In this document: positions 36,177 to 46,417 of the stretch, in pieces | How the letters are laid out: the number at the start of each line of letters is the position of its first letter | Numbering within the stretch: position 1 is the stretch's first letter | Assembly (NCBI RefSeq): GCF_012396185.1 | Contig: NZ_JAAXOW010000004.1 | Location: forward strand, 219,557-283,556 | DNA: 64,000 nucleotides | Reading direction: 5' to 3' | From: Sanguibacter hominis ATCC BAA-789 | GTDB taxonomy: Bacteria > Actinomycetota > Actinomycetes > Actinomycetales > Cellulomonadaceae | Position numbers and translations under genes: made by a program | Notes under the pieces: generated by a model | The model's input: only the letters and a program-made list of their open reading frames with translations | Database searches by the model: none | Told to the model about the DNA's origin: nothing

Positions 36177-37744
36177 GCGCGGCGGGACCGGAGACGACAC
36201 CCGTGAGCGCCCCGCCGGAGAGCGAAGCAGGGCTGTCCTGGCGACGCATGCACCCGGTGACGCCTGTCGTGCGCGGCTGGGCCGTGATCGTGGCGCTCCT
36301 GTTCGTCGCGCTCAACAACGCCGGCGAGAACCTCGGCGAGGCCGGTGAGGCGGTCCAGGACGTCGGGCTCGGGATCGTCGCGCTCGTCCTCGCGGGTGTC
36401 CTGCTCGTGGTCTTCGCGTACTGCGCGCTCGCGTGGCGGATGATGCGCTACGCCGTCGGCCCCGACGCGGTCCACCTCCACAAGGGCATCCTCTTCCGGC
36501 AGCAGCGCCAGGCGCGGCTCGACCGGGTCCAGGCGATCGACGTCGTCCAGCCGGTCCTTGCACGGATCTTCCAGCTCGGCGAGCTGCGCATCGAGGTCGC
36601 GGGAGGTGCGGACTCGACCGTGGCGATCGGCTTCCTCAAGATCGACGAGGCGAACGCGCTGCGCGCCGAGATCCTGGCGCGCGCCGCAGGCGTGGACCTC
36701 GTCGACGGCGAGGCCGCCCCGGTGGCACCCGAGGAGAGCGTCCTCGACGTGCCGTTCGGCACGCTCGTCGGGTCGATCGTGCGCACGTGGGCGCTCCCGG
36801 CGTTCCTGCTCGTGCTCGTGGGCCTGTCCGTCGTCGTGGTCATCAGCGGCCAGTGGGGCGTGCTGTTCTCGTTCATCCCTGCGGTGTTCGGCTTCGGCAG
36901 CTATCTCGCCGGCCGCTTCTTCGGTGAGGCCAACTTCACGGCTGCGGTGTCCCCGGACGGCATCCGGCTGCGCTCGGGCCTGCTCGAGACGCGTGCCCAG
37001 ACGATCCCGCCCGGGCGCGTCCAGGCGCTGCGGCTGCGGCAGCCGCTGCTGTGGCGGCGCAAGGACTGGTGGCGCGTCGACGTGACGATCGCCGGCTACT
37101 ACGGGGGTGCGGAGGCGTCCAAGACGACGTCGAACCTCCTGCTGCCGGTCGGTGACCGGCGCGCGGCGCTCGACGCGATGTGGCTCGTGCTGCCCGACCT
37201 CGGTGTCCAGGACCCGCTCGGCCTCCTCGACGAGGCGATGACGGGGTCGGGGCCGAGCGAGCGCTTCGTCACGAGCCCCCGGTCGGCGCGGTGGGTCGAT
37301 CCGTGGAGCTGGCGGCGCAACGGCTACGCGGTCACTGGTCGTGGCCTGGTGATCCGGGAGGGGCGGTTCACGCGGTCGGTCGTGCTCGTGCCGCACGAGC
37401 GTACGCAGTCGCTCGCGCTGCAGCAGGGCCCGCTGCAGCGCCGTCTCGGCCTGACGAGCTTCACGCTGCACGTGTCCGCTGGCCCCGTGGCACCTGTCGT
37501 GCCGCACCTCGCTGACGCGGAGGCGACCCGTCTGCTCCTCGAGCAGGACGAGCGCGCCCGCACCGCACGCCTGGGCGCGGGCCCGGAGCAGTGGATGCGG
37601 CAGATCGCGGTGCCCGCGGTGGACGCGGCTCCGGCCGCCCCGGACGCGCCCGCGCCCGCGCTCGACGTGCCCGCAGCGCCGCCGGCGCCCGCAGCGCCGC
37701 CGGTGCCCGGAGACCGCTCCGCGGACGGGGGAGCGCCCCAGTGA
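36173..37744 (+). CDS. PH-domain membrane protein, YdbT-like
   Basis: 523 residues, GTG overlapping the YdbS-like stop. Helix pairs and bPH_2 domains alternate: helices near 35-90 then HLHKGILFRQQRQARLDRVQAIDVVQP, helices near 205-245 then GIRLRSGLLETRAQTIPPGRVQALRLR, and a last PH domain with GLVIREGRFTRSVVLVPHERTQSLALQ. The C-terminal 55 residues are Ala/Pro-rich. It likely forms a complex with the two preceding proteins. GTGA overlap with the next gene. Confidence 0.88.
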   Translation: MSAAGPETTPVSAPPESEAGLSWRRMHPVTPVVRGWAVIVALLFVALNNAGENLGEAGEAVQDVGLGIVALVLAGVLLVVFAYCALAWRMMRYAVGPDAVHLHKGILFRQQRQARLDRVQAIDVVQPVLARIFQLGELRIEVAGGADSTVAIGFLKIDEANALRAEILARAAGVDLVDGEAAPVAPEESVLDVPFGTLVGSIVRTWALPAFLLVLVGLSVVVVISGQWGVLFSFIPAVFGFGSYLAGRFFGEANFTAAVSPDGIRLRSGLLETRAQTIPPGRVQALRLRQPLLWRRKDWWRVDVTIAGYYGGAEASKTTSNLLLPVGDRRAALDAMWLVLPDLGVQDPLGLLDEAMTGSGPSERFVTSPRSARWVDPWSWRRNGYAVTGRGLVIREGRFTRSVVLVPHERTQSLALQQGPLQRRLGLTSFTLHVSAGPVAPVVPHLADAEATRLLLEQDERARTARLGAGPEQWMRQIAVPAVDAAPAAPDAPAPALDVPAAPPAPAAPPVPGDRSADGGAPQ

Positions 37745-38709
37745 CGCAGTCCCAGCGGCCTGGCCGGCTCGGGGTGGGGGTCGTGGGCGCGGGCCGGGTG
37801 GGCGCCGTGCTCGGTTCCGCGCTCCGCTCCGTCGGGCACACGGTCGTCGGCGCGTCGGGCGTCTCCGAGTCCTCGCGGGACCGGATCGAGGCGCTCCTGC
37901 CGGGCGTGCCGGTGCTCGAGGTCCCTGAGGTCGTGCGGCGCAGCCAGCTCGTCCTCCTCACGGTGCCCGACGACGCGCTCGCGGACCTCGTGTCGGGGCT
38001 CGCGACGCTCGGTGCGTGGCAGGCGGGTCAGATCGTCGTGCACACGTCGGGCCGCTACGGCACCGACGTCCTCGCGCCCGCGGCGGCTGCGGGCGCGATC
38101 ACGCTCGCGCTGCACCCGGCGATGGCGTTCACGGGGACGTCGCTCGACCTCGCGCGGCTCGAGGGCGCGGCGTTCGCGGTCACGTCGGCGCCGATGGTCG
38201 CGCCGATCGGGCAGGCGCTCGTCGTCGAGCTCGGCGGGGAGCCGGTCGTCCTCGACGAGAGCCGTCGCGGGCTCTACCACGCGGCTCTCGCGCACGCCTC
38301 GAACCATCTCGTGGTCCTGCTCGCGCAGGCCGCGCAGGCGCTCGGTGTCGCGGGCGTCGAGGACCCGGGCCGGATGCTCGCCCCGCTCGTGCACGCGAGC
38401 CTCGAGAGCGCCCTGCGCGCGGCCGACGTCGGCGACTCGGCTCAGGCGCCGAGCGCGGGCGACCCGGGTGCGATCGCCGCTCTCACGGGACCCGTCTCGC
38501 GGGGCGACGTCGGAACCGTCCGCGAGCACCTCGAGGTGCTCGCCGACCTCGCGGCCGACGAGGACGCGCTCGACGTCGTCGAGAGCTATCGCGCCCTGAG
38601 CCGGGCGGCGACGCAGCGCGCCCTCGGCGTCGGGCGCATCGACCCTGACCAGGCGCGCGCCTTGCTCGACACCCTGAACGACTCAGCAGCACCGGAGGAC
38701 CGACCATGA
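37741..38709 (+). CDS. Rossmann-like/DUF2520 dehydrogenase-like protein
   Basis: 322 residues, GTG overlapping the previous stop. The N-terminal Rossmann domain ([19 protein letters not shown]) binds NAD(P); DUF2520 follows, with [10 protein letters not shown] and a helical dimer domain ([21 protein letters not shown]). The fold resembles 6-phosphogluconate- and ketopantoate-type reductases, and the gene is coupled to panC by ATGA. Because of this a role in pantoate supply is possible, but the family has no proven reaction. Confidence 0.85.
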   Translation: MTQSQRPGRLGVGVVGAGRVGAVLGSALRSVGHTVVGASGVSESSRDRIEALLPGVPVLEVPEVVRRSQLVLLTVPDDALADLVSGLATLGAWQAGQIVVHTSGRYGTDVLAPAAAAGAITLALHPAMAFTGTSLDLARLEGAAFAVTSAPMVAPIGQALVVELGGEPVVLDESRRGLYHAALAHASNHLVVLLAQAAQALGVAGVEDPGRMLAPLVHASLESALRAADVGDSAQAPSAGDPGAIAALTGPVSRGDVGTVREHLEVLADLAADEDALDVVESYRALSRAATQRALGVGRIDPDQARALLDTLNDSAAPEDRP

Positions 38710-39620
38710 CCACCATCGCCCGCACGCGTGCCGAGCTCGACGAGGCGCTGTGGGCGCCCGAGGAGCTTGCAGGCCTCGACCTCGACGACGTGGGTGACGA
38801 GACCGCGCCGCGCCGCGCCGTCGTCATGACGATGGGCGCTCTGCACGACGGGCACCTGTCGCTCGTGCGTGCGGCGCGCGAGGCGGTCGGGCCGGACGGG
38901 CAGGTCGTCGTGACGGTCTTTGTCAACCCGTTGCAGTTCGGGCCGGGCGAGGACTTCGAGGCGTACCCGCGCGACCTCGACAAGGACGTGCGGACGCTCG
39001 GGGCGGCGGGCGCGAAGGGCCGCGTCGACGTCGTGTTCGCGCCGAGCGAGGACGAGATGTACCCGTCGGGTCCGATCGTCCGCGTGACCGCGGGGCCGAT
39101 CGGCCAGGTGCTCGAGGGTGCGGTGCGCCCGGGGCACTTCGACGGTGTCCTGACCGTCGTCCTCAAGCTGCTCAACCTCACGGCGCCTGACGTCGCCGTG
39201 TTCGGTGAGAAGGACGCGCAGCAGCTCCTCGCGGTCCGCCGCATGGTCCTCGACCTGGACCTGCCGGTCGAGATCCTCGGGGTGCCGATCGTGCGCCAGG
39301 AGGACGGCCTCGCGCTGTCCTCGCGCAACGCCTACCTGTCCGACGACGAGCGCGCGCAGGCGCTCGCACTGTCGGCTGCACTGCGCGCGGGTGCGGAGGC
39401 GTCCGGTCGCGGGGCTGACGCCGTCCGCGCCGCGGCTCAGGCGGTGCTCGACGACGCCGGGATCGCAGCCGACTACCTCGCGCTCGTCGACGCGACTAAC
39501 GTGGAGGAGGTGCCGTCGGACTTCTCCGGCCCGGCGCGGCTGCTCGTGGCAGCTCGCGTGGGTACCACCCGACTGATCGACAACACGGCCGTCGACCTGC
39601 GCGGGCCCGTCCAGGCCTGA
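38706..39620 (+). CDS. panC: Pantothenate synthetase
   Basis: 304 residues, ATG overlapping the previous stop. Joins pantoate and beta-alanine with ATP. The ATP-site signature [13 protein letters not shown] (HxGH), [18 protein letters not shown] and the KMSKS-like [11 protein letters not shown] are present. The N-terminal 35 residues form an acidic extension. It lies 26 nt before panD, which makes beta-alanine. Confidence 0.96.
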   Translation: MTTIARTRAELDEALWAPEELAGLDLDDVGDETAPRRAVVMTMGALHDGHLSLVRAAREAVGPDGQVVVTVFVNPLQFGPGEDFEAYPRDLDKDVRTLGAAGAKGRVDVVFAPSEDEMYPSGPIVRVTAGPIGQVLEGAVRPGHFDGVLTVVLKLLNLTAPDVAVFGEKDAQQLLAVRRMVLDLDLPVEILGVPIVRQEDGLALSSRNAYLSDDERAQALALSAALRAGAEASGRGADAVRAAAQAVLDDAGIAADYLALVDATNVEEVPSDFSGPARLLVAARVGTTRLIDNTAVDLRGPVQA

Positions 39621-39646
39621 CCCGCCGCGTCCGTGGAAGGACACTG

Positions 39647-40123
39647 ATGAACAGCACCCCTCCGGCCTCGTTGATGCGCCCGATGATGATCGCGAAGATC
39701 CACCGGGCGACCGTCACGCAGGCCGATCTCCACTATGTCGGCTCGATCACGGTCGACGCGGACCTCTTGCGCGCCGCCGACCTGGTCGCGGGCCAGCGCG
39801 TCGACGTCGTCGACGTGACGAACGGCTCGCGCCTGACGACGTACGTCATCCCGGGCAAGCCCGGCTCCGGCCAGATCTGCATCAACGGCGCGGCCGCGCA
39901 CCTCGTGCACCCGGGCGACGTCGTCATCCTCATCGCCTACGGGATGATGAACGACGCTGACGCGCGCACCTTCATGCCGCACGTCGTGTTCGTGGATGCG
40001 GAGAACCGGATCGTCGAGGTCAACGAGGAGCCCGGGCAGGTCCCCGACGGCTATGGCCTCGAGGCGTCCGGCCTGCCGATCGCGGGTTTCCAGCACCCGG
40101 TCGGTCCGGCGGACCTCTCGTGA
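39647..40123 (+). CDS. panD: Aspartate 1-decarboxylase precursor
   Basis: 158 residues, ATG 39647 after GGAAGGA. Makes beta-alanine from aspartate. Self-cleavage is expected at Gly32-Ser33 (HYVGSITVD), giving the pyruvoyl group. The sequence [19 protein letters not shown] is conserved. The N-terminus is about 8 residues longer than in E. coli and the C-terminus carries a short extra tail. GTGA overlap with nadB. Confidence 0.97.
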   Translation: MNSTPPASLMRPMMIAKIHRATVTQADLHYVGSITVDADLLRAADLVAGQRVDVVDVTNGSRLTTYVIPGKPGSGQICINGAAAHLVHPGDVVILIAYGMMNDADARTFMPHVVFVDAENRIVEVNEEPGQVPDGYGLEASGLPIAGFQHPVGPADLS

Positions 40124-41874
40124 CCGGGCCGGTGCTCGCGCGCCGGCTCGAGGCGCCCCAGCCTGGCTGGACGGCGCGCGCTGACGTGGTGGTCGTCGGA
40201 TCGGGAATCGCGGGGCTGACGGCGGCGCTCGAGCTGCGTTCGCGGCTCGGCGAGTCGGGGCGTGTGCTGCTCGTGACGAAGGGGGAGCTGTCGTCGGGCT
40301 CGACGGTGTGGGCGCAGGGCGGCATCGCCGCGGCGCTCGACCCGGCGGACTCGCCTGAGGCGCACCTCGAGGACACGCTCGTCGCAGGTGTGGGCGTGTG
40401 CGACCGTGCTGCGGTCGAGGTCCTGGTGACGGAGGGACCGGACCGGGTCCGGGAGCTCGTGGGGCTCGGCGCGCGGTTCGACCGTGCCCCCGGCGGCGGC
40501 ATCGCGCTGACGCGCGAGGGCGGCCACCACGCGGACCGCATCGCGCACGCGGGCGGCGACGCGACGGGTGCGGAGATCTCGCGCGCGCTGCTCGCGCAGC
40601 TCGACGCGGTCGCGTCGGACCCGGGCATCGACGTGATCGAGCACGCGCTCGTCCTCGACCTCATCCAGGGTGAGCCGAGCCGCGACGCGGACGGCGGTGA
40701 GGTCCCCGGGGCTGTTGCTGGTGTGACCCTCCACGTGATCGGTGCGGGGCAGCGCGACGGCGTGGGCGCGGTCCTCGCGCCTGCGGTCGTGCTCGCGACC
40801 GGGGGGATCGGTCAGGTGTACCGCTCGTCGACGAACCCGGTCCAGGCGACGGGCGACGGTGACGCGCTCGCGCTGCGGGCGGGCGCCGTCCTGGGCGACG
40901 TGGAGTTCGTGCAGTTCCACCCGACGGTGCTGTGGCTCGGCTCGGGCATGCGCGGGCAGCTGCCGCTCATCTCGGAGGCTGTGCGTGGCGAGGGGGCGTG
41001 GCTCGTCGACATCGACGGCGTGCGCTTCATGCCGGACGTCCACCCGATGGCCGAGCTCGCGCCGCGTGACGTGGTGGCGCACGCGATCGTCGAGCGTCTC
41101 AAGGTGACCGACGCGAACCACGTGTTCCTCGACGCGCGCCACCTCGGCGCGGACTTCTTGCGCGAGCGGTTCCCGACGATCACGGACCGTCTCGCCGAGC
41201 ACGGCATCGACTGGACGACGGACCTCGTGCCCGTCGCGCCGGCGCAGCACTACCACTCGGGCGGGGTCGTCACCGACCTGCACGGCCGCACGAGCGTGCC
41301 AGGGCTGTACGCGGTCGGGGAGGTCGCGTGCACGGGTGTGCACGGCGCCAACCGTCTCGCGTCGAACTCCCTGCTCGAAGGGCTCGTGTTCGCGCACCGT
41401 GCGGCGGCCGACGTCGCGGAGGGCCTGCGGTCGGGTCGTCTCGTCCCGGTCGAGCCGTCCGAGTACTCGGGCCCGGTCGCGCTCGTGCCTGCGGCGATGC
41501 GGTCGCGCATCCAGCGTGCGGCGGCGTTCGGGCCGGGTGTCGTGCGGTCCCACGAGGGCCTCGTCGAGTCGCTCGACCGCCTTGCGGCGGTGCCGATCGA
41601 CGGTGGTCCGCGTCCGGCGGGTGTGGTCGACGCGCGTCCGCAGGTCGCCGAGTGGGAGACGACGAACCTGCACCAGCTCGCGACGGTGCTCGCGGTGACC
41701 GCGCTCGAGCGGACCGAGTCGCGCGGGGGTCACTTCCGTACCGACTTCCCGGAGCAGGACGACGCGTGGCGCGTCCGCGTCGAGGTGAGTCTCGACGCGG
41801 AGGGGCGTGTCGTCGTCGTGCACCGCGACGTGGTGGGGGCTGCCGCGGTCGGCCAGGGCGGCGCCCGGGCCTGA
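40120..41874 (+). CDS. nadB: L-aspartate oxidase
   Basis: 584 residues, GTG overlapping panD. First step of de novo NAD synthesis, aspartate to iminoaspartate. The FAD motif [14 protein letters not shown] is near the start; [34 protein letters not shown] and [22 protein letters not shown] are family motifs; the C-terminal helical domain ends the chain. No nadA is seen in the window. Confidence 0.95.
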   Translation: MTGPVLARRLEAPQPGWTARADVVVVGSGIAGLTAALELRSRLGESGRVLLVTKGELSSGSTVWAQGGIAAALDPADSPEAHLEDTLVAGVGVCDRAAVEVLVTEGPDRVRELVGLGARFDRAPGGGIALTREGGHHADRIAHAGGDATGAEISRALLAQLDAVASDPGIDVIEHALVLDLIQGEPSRDADGGEVPGAVAGVTLHVIGAGQRDGVGAVLAPAVVLATGGIGQVYRSSTNPVQATGDGDALALRAGAVLGDVEFVQFHPTVLWLGSGMRGQLPLISEAVRGEGAWLVDIDGVRFMPDVHPMAELAPRDVVAHAIVERLKVTDANHVFLDARHLGADFLRERFPTITDRLAEHGIDWTTDLVPVAPAQHYHSGGVVTDLHGRTSVPGLYAVGEVACTGVHGANRLASNSLLEGLVFAHRAAADVAEGLRSGRLVPVEPSEYSGPVALVPAAMRSRIQRAAAFGPGVVRSHEGLVESLDRLAAVPIDGGPRPAGVVDARPQVAEWETTNLHQLATVLAVTALERTESRGGHFRTDFPEQDDAWRVRVEVSLDAEGRVVVVHRDVVGAAAVGQGGARA

Positions 41875-41913
41875 CCCGTCGCGGCCGCGCCGCATTCCGG
41901 ACATACTGTTGAG

Positions 41914-42906
41914 ATGGCACGCAGCCGGAGCGGCCCGACGCCGGTGCCCACTGCGGGTGCCAGCGGCTCGGACGCGTTGCGGCGCCCCGGAGGCCACGCC
42001 CCGCGGCGCTCTGACGCGCGCGGGCGCGCGGCGCGGGCGGCGGTCGCGGTGGCGATCGTCGCGGCGAGCGCCGCGGTGTCGTACGTCATCGCGGAGCAGC
42101 TCGGCGTCGTCGTGACCGTCGAGCGTCGCGGCGCGCCGGTGACGCCGGTGCCGCACGGGAGCGGGAGCGTCGACGCCGCGTCGGGCGTCGTGGGCACAGG
42201 CGAGAGCGCAGGCGCGGAGGCAGCTCCCGGCTCGGGTGCGCTCACGGAGCCGCCCGCTCTCCCCCCGGGAACTCCCGACGGTGCGCGCGCCGGCGCGCAG
42301 ACGCTCGGTAGGTGGCTCGGCCTCGCTACGGCGGACCTGTCGTCCCCGGACAGCGTGACGGTCATCGTGAACAAGCAGCGGCCGCTCGACCCCGGCCATG
42401 AGCCGTCAGACCTCGTCCCGGTCGCTGGGAGCCAGGTGCGGTTGCGCGCCGAGGCGGCTGACGCTCTGAAGAGCCTGAGGGCGGCGGCAGCGGAGGCAGA
42501 CGTGCCGATCGCCGTGCACAGCGCCTACCGCTCGTACGGCGAGCAGGCGCAGACGTTCGAGGGTTGGGTCGCGACGCTCGGTGAGGACCGCGCCGTGGCG
42601 CGCTCGGCGCGGGCCGGCCACTCGGAGCACCAGACGGGCCTTGCGGTCGACGTCGTCGCGATGACCGGGGCGTGCCGCACGATCGGGTGCTTCGGCGAGA
42701 CGCCTCAGGCGGCGTGGCTCGCGGAGCACGCGCACGAGCACGGCTGGGTCGTGCGGTACCAGGAGGGTGCGGAGGCGGTCACGGGGTACGACGCCGAGCC
42801 GTGGCACCTCAGGTACGTGGGGGTCGACGTGGCGCGGGCCGCGATCGAGTCGGGTGCGACCTCGCTCGAGACCCTGTTCGGCCTTCCGGCCGCGCCGGGC
42901 TACTGA
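41914..42906 (+). CDS. M15 family D-Ala-D-Ala carboxypeptidase (VanY-like), membrane anchored
   Basis: 330 residues. A basic N-terminus (RRSDARGRAARAA) and one transmembrane helix (about 45-65) are followed by a Pro/Gly/Ala linker and the VanY domain. Zinc ligands lie in GHSEHQTGLAVDVV and EPWHLRYVG; SAYRSYGEQAQTF is the family substrate loop. It trims the last D-Ala from peptidoglycan stems. It sits between nadB and nadC, breaking the usual nad operon. Confidence 0.92.
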   Translation: MARSRSGPTPVPTAGASGSDALRRPGGHAPRRSDARGRAARAAVAVAIVAASAAVSYVIAEQLGVVVTVERRGAPVTPVPHGSGSVDAASGVVGTGESAGAEAAPGSGALTEPPALPPGTPDGARAGAQTLGRWLGLATADLSSPDSVTVIVNKQRPLDPGHEPSDLVPVAGSQVRLRAEAADALKSLRAAAAEADVPIAVHSAYRSYGEQAQTFEGWVATLGEDRAVARSARAGHSEHQTGLAVDVVAMTGACRTIGCFGETPQAAWLAEHAHEHGWVVRYQEGAEAVTGYDAEPWHLRYVGVDVARAAIESGATSLETLFGLPAAPGY

Positions 42907-42959
42907 GCGCGGTGCGGTCCCGCACGTCTCGCGTGCTACCTCCCCGGTAGCGTGGGCTC

Positions 42960-43922
42960 GTGACCGACACTCCTGCCTCCCAGCCCGAGTCCGCTGCTCC
43001 GTCCACCCCGGCGGCTGTCCGTGGGATCGCGCCGCTCGACGCGGCGTGGATCGCCCGGACGGTCGCGATCGCGCTCGACGAGGACCTGGGGGCGGCGCCG
43101 GGCCGTGACGTGACGACGCAGGCGACGATCGGTCCGGACGTCGTGCGCGAGGCGCACCTCGTGGCGCGCGAGGACGGCACGGTCGCGGGTCTCGCCGTCG
43201 TGCCGGAGGTCCTTGCGCAGGTGTGCGCACGGTTCGGGCTCGCGCCCGTCGAGGTGAGCCTCGACGTGGCGGACGGTACCCGGGTGCGTCGCGGCGTCGT
43301 CCTCGCGCGGCTGCGCGGGCCGGTCCAGGCGCTGCTCGTGGGGGAGCGGACGTTGCTGAACCTCGCGTCCCGCGCGTCGGGCGTCGCGACGGCGACGCGC
43401 GCGTGGTCGGACGTGCTCGACGCCGCACCGCGCGCCGACGGCACGTGCGCGACCGTGCTCGACACGCGCAAGACGACGCCCGGGCTGCGGGAGCTCGACA
43501 AGTACGCGGTGCGCTGCGGCGGCGGCACGAACAAGCGCATGGGGCTGTACGACGTCGCGATGATCAAGGACAACCACGTGGTCGCGGCGGGCTCCGTGTC
43601 GGCGGCGATCGAGCGGGTGCGTGCGACGTTCCCGGACGTGCTCGTGCAGGTCGAGGCAGACCTGCTCGAGCAGGCGGTCGAGGCCGTCGAGGCGGGCGCG
43701 GACTTCCTGCTGCTGGACAACATGCCCGACGACGTCCTCGCGGCGACCGTGCGCGCGGTGAGGGCGCTCGAGCCGACGCACGGCCGGGTCGAGCTCGAGG
43801 CGACGGGCAACCTGACGCTCGACCGAGCGGCAGCGGTCGCGGCGACGGGCGTGGACTACATGTCGGTCGGAGCGCTCACGCACTCCGCGCCGATCCTCGA
43901 CCTGGCGCTCGACCTTCAGTAG
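42960..43922 (+). CDS. nadC: Nicotinate-nucleotide pyrophosphorylase (carboxylating)
   Basis: 320 residues, GTG 42960, 6 nt after TAGCGT (42948-42953), so probably leaderless. Converts quinolinate and PRPP to nicotinate mononucleotide. Motifs: EDLGAAPGRDVTTQATI, the active-site LDTRKTTPGLRELDKYAV with RCGGGTNKRMGLYD, and IKDNHVVAAGS. The chain ends with VGALTHSAPILDLALDL, as expected. Confidence 0.97.
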   Translation: MTDTPASQPESAAPSTPAAVRGIAPLDAAWIARTVAIALDEDLGAAPGRDVTTQATIGPDVVREAHLVAREDGTVAGLAVVPEVLAQVCARFGLAPVEVSLDVADGTRVRRGVVLARLRGPVQALLVGERTLLNLASRASGVATATRAWSDVLDAAPRADGTCATVLDTRKTTPGLRELDKYAVRCGGGTNKRMGLYDVAMIKDNHVVAAGSVSAAIERVRATFPDVLVQVEADLLEQAVEAVEAGADFLLLDNMPDDVLAATVRAVRALEPTHGRVELEATGNLTLDRAAAVAATGVDYMSVGALTHSAPILDLALDLQ

Positions 43923-43942
43923 GAGCGCGCCGCATCCCGCGA

Positions 43943-44004
43943 GTCCGTCGGTCCCAGCCCAGTCCGTCGGTCGCATCTGACGGACTCGTGCTGGAACCGA
44001 CGGA
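43943..44004. repeat. Nested double hairpin between nadC and lysS
   Basis: Outer arms 43943-43957 and 43990-44004 (TCCGTCGGTCCCAGC against its near complement) pair over 15 bp with one mismatch. Inside, AGTCCGTC (43961-43968) and GACGGACT (43979-43986) pair perfectly. A third stem CGGCGCCA/TGGCGCCG occurs at 44022-44039. It may terminate nadC transcription or be a regulatory leader. Confidence 0.6.
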
Positions 44005-44068
44005 GCCGGCGCCCGGGGGCGCGGCGCCAGTTGGCGCCGGACCGCGTCGCCCAGTCGCTCGTGCTCGG

Positions 44069-44074
44069 TAGGAT
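44069..44074 (+). promoter_or_regulatory. -10 box of leaderless lysS
   Basis: TAGGAT lies exactly 7 nt before GTG 44082. Confidence 0.5.
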
Positions 44075-44081
44075 TGGGCTC

Positions 44082-45647
44082 GTGACTCCCGCTGACTCCG
44101 CGCAGACTGCTGCGCCCACGCCCCAGGACCCCGCGGCCGCCCCGTCGGACGACACGCCCGAGCAGATCCGGGTCCGCAAGGAGAAGCGTGAGCGCCTCCT
44201 TGCGAGCGGCCAGGAGGCGTACCCCGTCTCGGTGCCGGTGACGCACGCGATCGCGGCGGTGCGCGAGCAGTACGGCAACCTCGAGGCGGGCGTCGAGACG
44301 GACGACGTCGTCGGCGTCGCGGGCCGTGTCGTGTTCCTGCGGAACACGGGCAAGCTCTGCTTCGTCACGCTGCAGGACGGCGCAGGCGTGCGCATCCAGG
44401 CGATGCTCTCCCTCGCGGCTGTCGGCGAGGAGCGCCTCGCGGCGTTCAAGTCCGACGTCGACCTGGGCGACCACCTGTTCGTGCACGGTCGCGTCGGGTC
44501 GTCGCGCCGCGGCGAGCTGTCCGTGTTCGCGGACTCGTGGACGATCGCCGCGAAGTCGCTGCGCCCGCTGCCGAACATGTACGAGCGCGAGGACGGCACG
44601 ACCGCCGAGCTGTCGGAGGAGGCGCGTGTCCGTCAGCGCTACGTCGACCTGATCGCCCGCCCGGCCGCGCGCGACACGGTGCGCCTGCGCGCCGGTGTCG
44701 TGCGCTCGCTGCGGGACAACTTCCACCGGCGCGACTTCCTCGAGATCGAGACGCCGATGCTGCAGACGATCCACGGGGGCGCCGCGGCGCGCCCGTTCTC
44801 GACGCACATGAACGCGTTCGACATCGAGCTGTTCCTGCGCATCGCACCCGAGCTGTTCCTCAAGCGCGCGGTCGTCGGTGGGGTCGAGAAGGTCTTCGAG
44901 ATCAACCGCAACTTCCGCAACGAGGGCGCGGACTCGACGCACTCTCCCGAGTTCACGATGCTCGAGGCGTACGAGGCCTACGGCGACTACGACACGATGG
45001 CGGCGCTCACGAAGAACCTCGTGCAGACGGCCGCCCAGGACGTCCTCGGCACGACCCTCGTGACGCTGCCCGGCGGCGAGGAGTACGACCTCGGCGGCGA
45101 CTGGGCCGAGATCACGATGTACGACTCGCTGTCGGAGAAGCTCGGCACCGAGATCACGCACGACACCCCTGACGCGGAGCTGCTCGCGCTCGTCGAGAAG
45201 TTCGACCTGAAGATCGACCCGAAGCGGCAGAACCACGGCAAGCTCGTCGAGGAGCTGTGGGAGTTCCACGTCGGCGACCACCTGTACGCCCCGACGTTCG
45301 TCCGTGACTTCCCGGTCGAGACGAGCCCGCTCACCCGTGACCACCGGTCCAAGAAGGGCCTCGTGGAGAAGTGGGACCTGTACGTCCGCGGCTTCGAGCT
45401 CGCGACCGCGTACTCGGAGCTCGTCGACCCGGTGATCCAGCGGCAGCGCTTCGAGGCGCAGGCGCTGCTCGCGGCGGCGGGCGACGACGAGGCGATGGTC
45501 CTCGACGAGGACTTCCTCGCTGCGATGGAGTTCGCCATGCCGCCGAGCGGCGGCATGGGCATGGGCCTCGACCGCCTGCTCATGGCGCTCACGGGTCTCG
45601 GTATCCGCGAGACGATCATGTTCCCGCTCGTCAAGCCCCTCGCCTGA
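44082..45647 (+). CDS. lysS: Lysine--tRNA ligase (class II)
   Basis: 521 residues, GTG 44082, supported by the TAGGAT box 7 nt upstream and by the acidic start typical of the family; a frame start at 44031 is rejected. The OB-fold anticodon domain ([25 protein letters not shown]) comes first. Class II motif 1 lies around [21 protein letters not shown], motif 2 around [20 protein letters not shown], and motif 3 is [16 protein letters not shown]. It charges tRNA-Lys. No T-box leader was seen. Confidence 0.97.
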   Translation: MTPADSAQTAAPTPQDPAAAPSDDTPEQIRVRKEKRERLLASGQEAYPVSVPVTHAIAAVREQYGNLEAGVETDDVVGVAGRVVFLRNTGKLCFVTLQDGAGVRIQAMLSLAAVGEERLAAFKSDVDLGDHLFVHGRVGSSRRGELSVFADSWTIAAKSLRPLPNMYEREDGTTAELSEEARVRQRYVDLIARPAARDTVRLRAGVVRSLRDNFHRRDFLEIETPMLQTIHGGAAARPFSTHMNAFDIELFLRIAPELFLKRAVVGGVEKVFEINRNFRNEGADSTHSPEFTMLEAYEAYGDYDTMAALTKNLVQTAAQDVLGTTLVTLPGGEEYDLGGDWAEITMYDSLSEKLGTEITHDTPDAELLALVEKFDLKIDPKRQNHGKLVEELWEFHVGDHLYAPTFVRDFPVETSPLTRDHRSKKGLVEKWDLYVRGFELATAYSELVDPVIQRQRFEAQALLAAAGDDEAMVLDEDFLAAMEFAMPPSGGMGMGLDRLLMALTGLGIRETIMFPLVKPLA

Positions 45648-45667
45648 GCCTCGCGCCAGACCGTCCG

Positions 45668-45702
45668 CTGCGGCGCACCCTCGTCACGGGGGTGCGCCGC
45701 AG
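45668..45702. terminator. Bidirectional terminator between lysS and the acetyltransferase gene
   Basis: Perfect 13-bp arms (45668-45680 with 45690-45702) and a 9-nt loop lie between convergent genes. Confidence 0.8.
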
Positions 45703-45734
45703 CCGTCTGCGCGCTGTGCCCCGCGCGTGGCGGT

Positions 45735-46247
45735 CTAGAGGCGCTTCTCGAGCAGCACGACGTCGAGCCACTCGCCCGCGAGCGGCCCGTGCGTCATGAG
45801 GCCGAGGCGCTCGCGCGTGCCGACGACGCGGAAGCCCAGCCGCTCGTGGAGGGCGAGGCTCGCCGTGTTCTGCGGGAAGATGCCGCACTGCACGGTCCAC
45901 ACGCCGCCGTCGCGCGCCGACTCGATCAGGCGCTCACCGAGCGTGCGGCCGACGCCGCGGCCCTGCGCCTCCGGGGCGACGTACAGCGAGCTCTCCACGA
46001 CGCCCGAGTAGACGCAGCGCCCCGAGACAGGGGAGACAGCGACCCAGCCGACGACGCGGTCACCCTCGAGAGCGACGTACCGGTGGTCGGGGAGGTGGCT
46101 CGCGTCGAACTCCTCCCAGGACAGCGGCCCGGACTGGAACGTCGCCGTCCCGGTCGCGATGCCAGCCGCGTAGATCTCGAGAACTGCGTCGGCGTGCTCG
46201 TCGCGCATCGGGGCGACGGAGAGGGCTGAGGCCTGGGGTGTGGTCAT
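45735..46247 (-). CDS. GNAT N-acetyltransferase (phosphinothricin/methionine-sulfone type)
   Basis: 170 residues from ATG 46247. The GNAT core is clear: N-terminal IYAAGIATGTATFQSGPLSWEEF, as in phosphinothricin- and methionine-sulfoximine-acetylating enzymes; SSLYVAPEAQGRGVGRTLGERLIE is the acetyl-CoA pyrophosphate loop; LHERLGFRVVGT is the last strand region. It probably acetylates an amino acid analogue. Longer frame upstream crosses the intergenic terminator and is rejected. Confidence 0.88.
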   Translation of the reverse strand: MTTPQASALSVAPMRDEHADAVLEIYAAGIATGTATFQSGPLSWEEFDASHLPDHRYVALEGDRVVGWVAVSPVSGRCVYSGVVESSLYVAPEAQGRGVGRTLGERLIESARDGGVWTVQCGIFPQNTASLALHERLGFRVVGTRERLGLMTHGPLAGEWLDVVLLEKRL

Positions 46248-46358
46248 CGAGGGCTCCGTGTGGCGGTCGAGGGGAGTCGTGCAGCACCAGGGTGGCACGT
46301 CCGTCACCTGGCCCGCCGCGTTCCCGCCCGGGATCGCCCTGGTGTCTCGCGCAACGCC

Positions 46359-46394
46359 GAAGGCCCCCAGCACCGTGAGGTGCCGGGGGCCTTC
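46359..46394. terminator. Terminator of the sugar ABC transporter operon
   Basis: 16-nt arms (46359-46374 with 46379-46394) around GTGA pair with one mismatch, 24 nt beyond the permease stop on the minus strand. Confidence 0.8.
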
Positions 46395-46417
46395 TCCCTG
46401 TGGAGGAGGGACGACGG

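Noticed and set aside
44005..44081. T-box leader for lysS
   Set aside because: No T-box consensus, and the -10 box next to GTG leaves no room for a leader.
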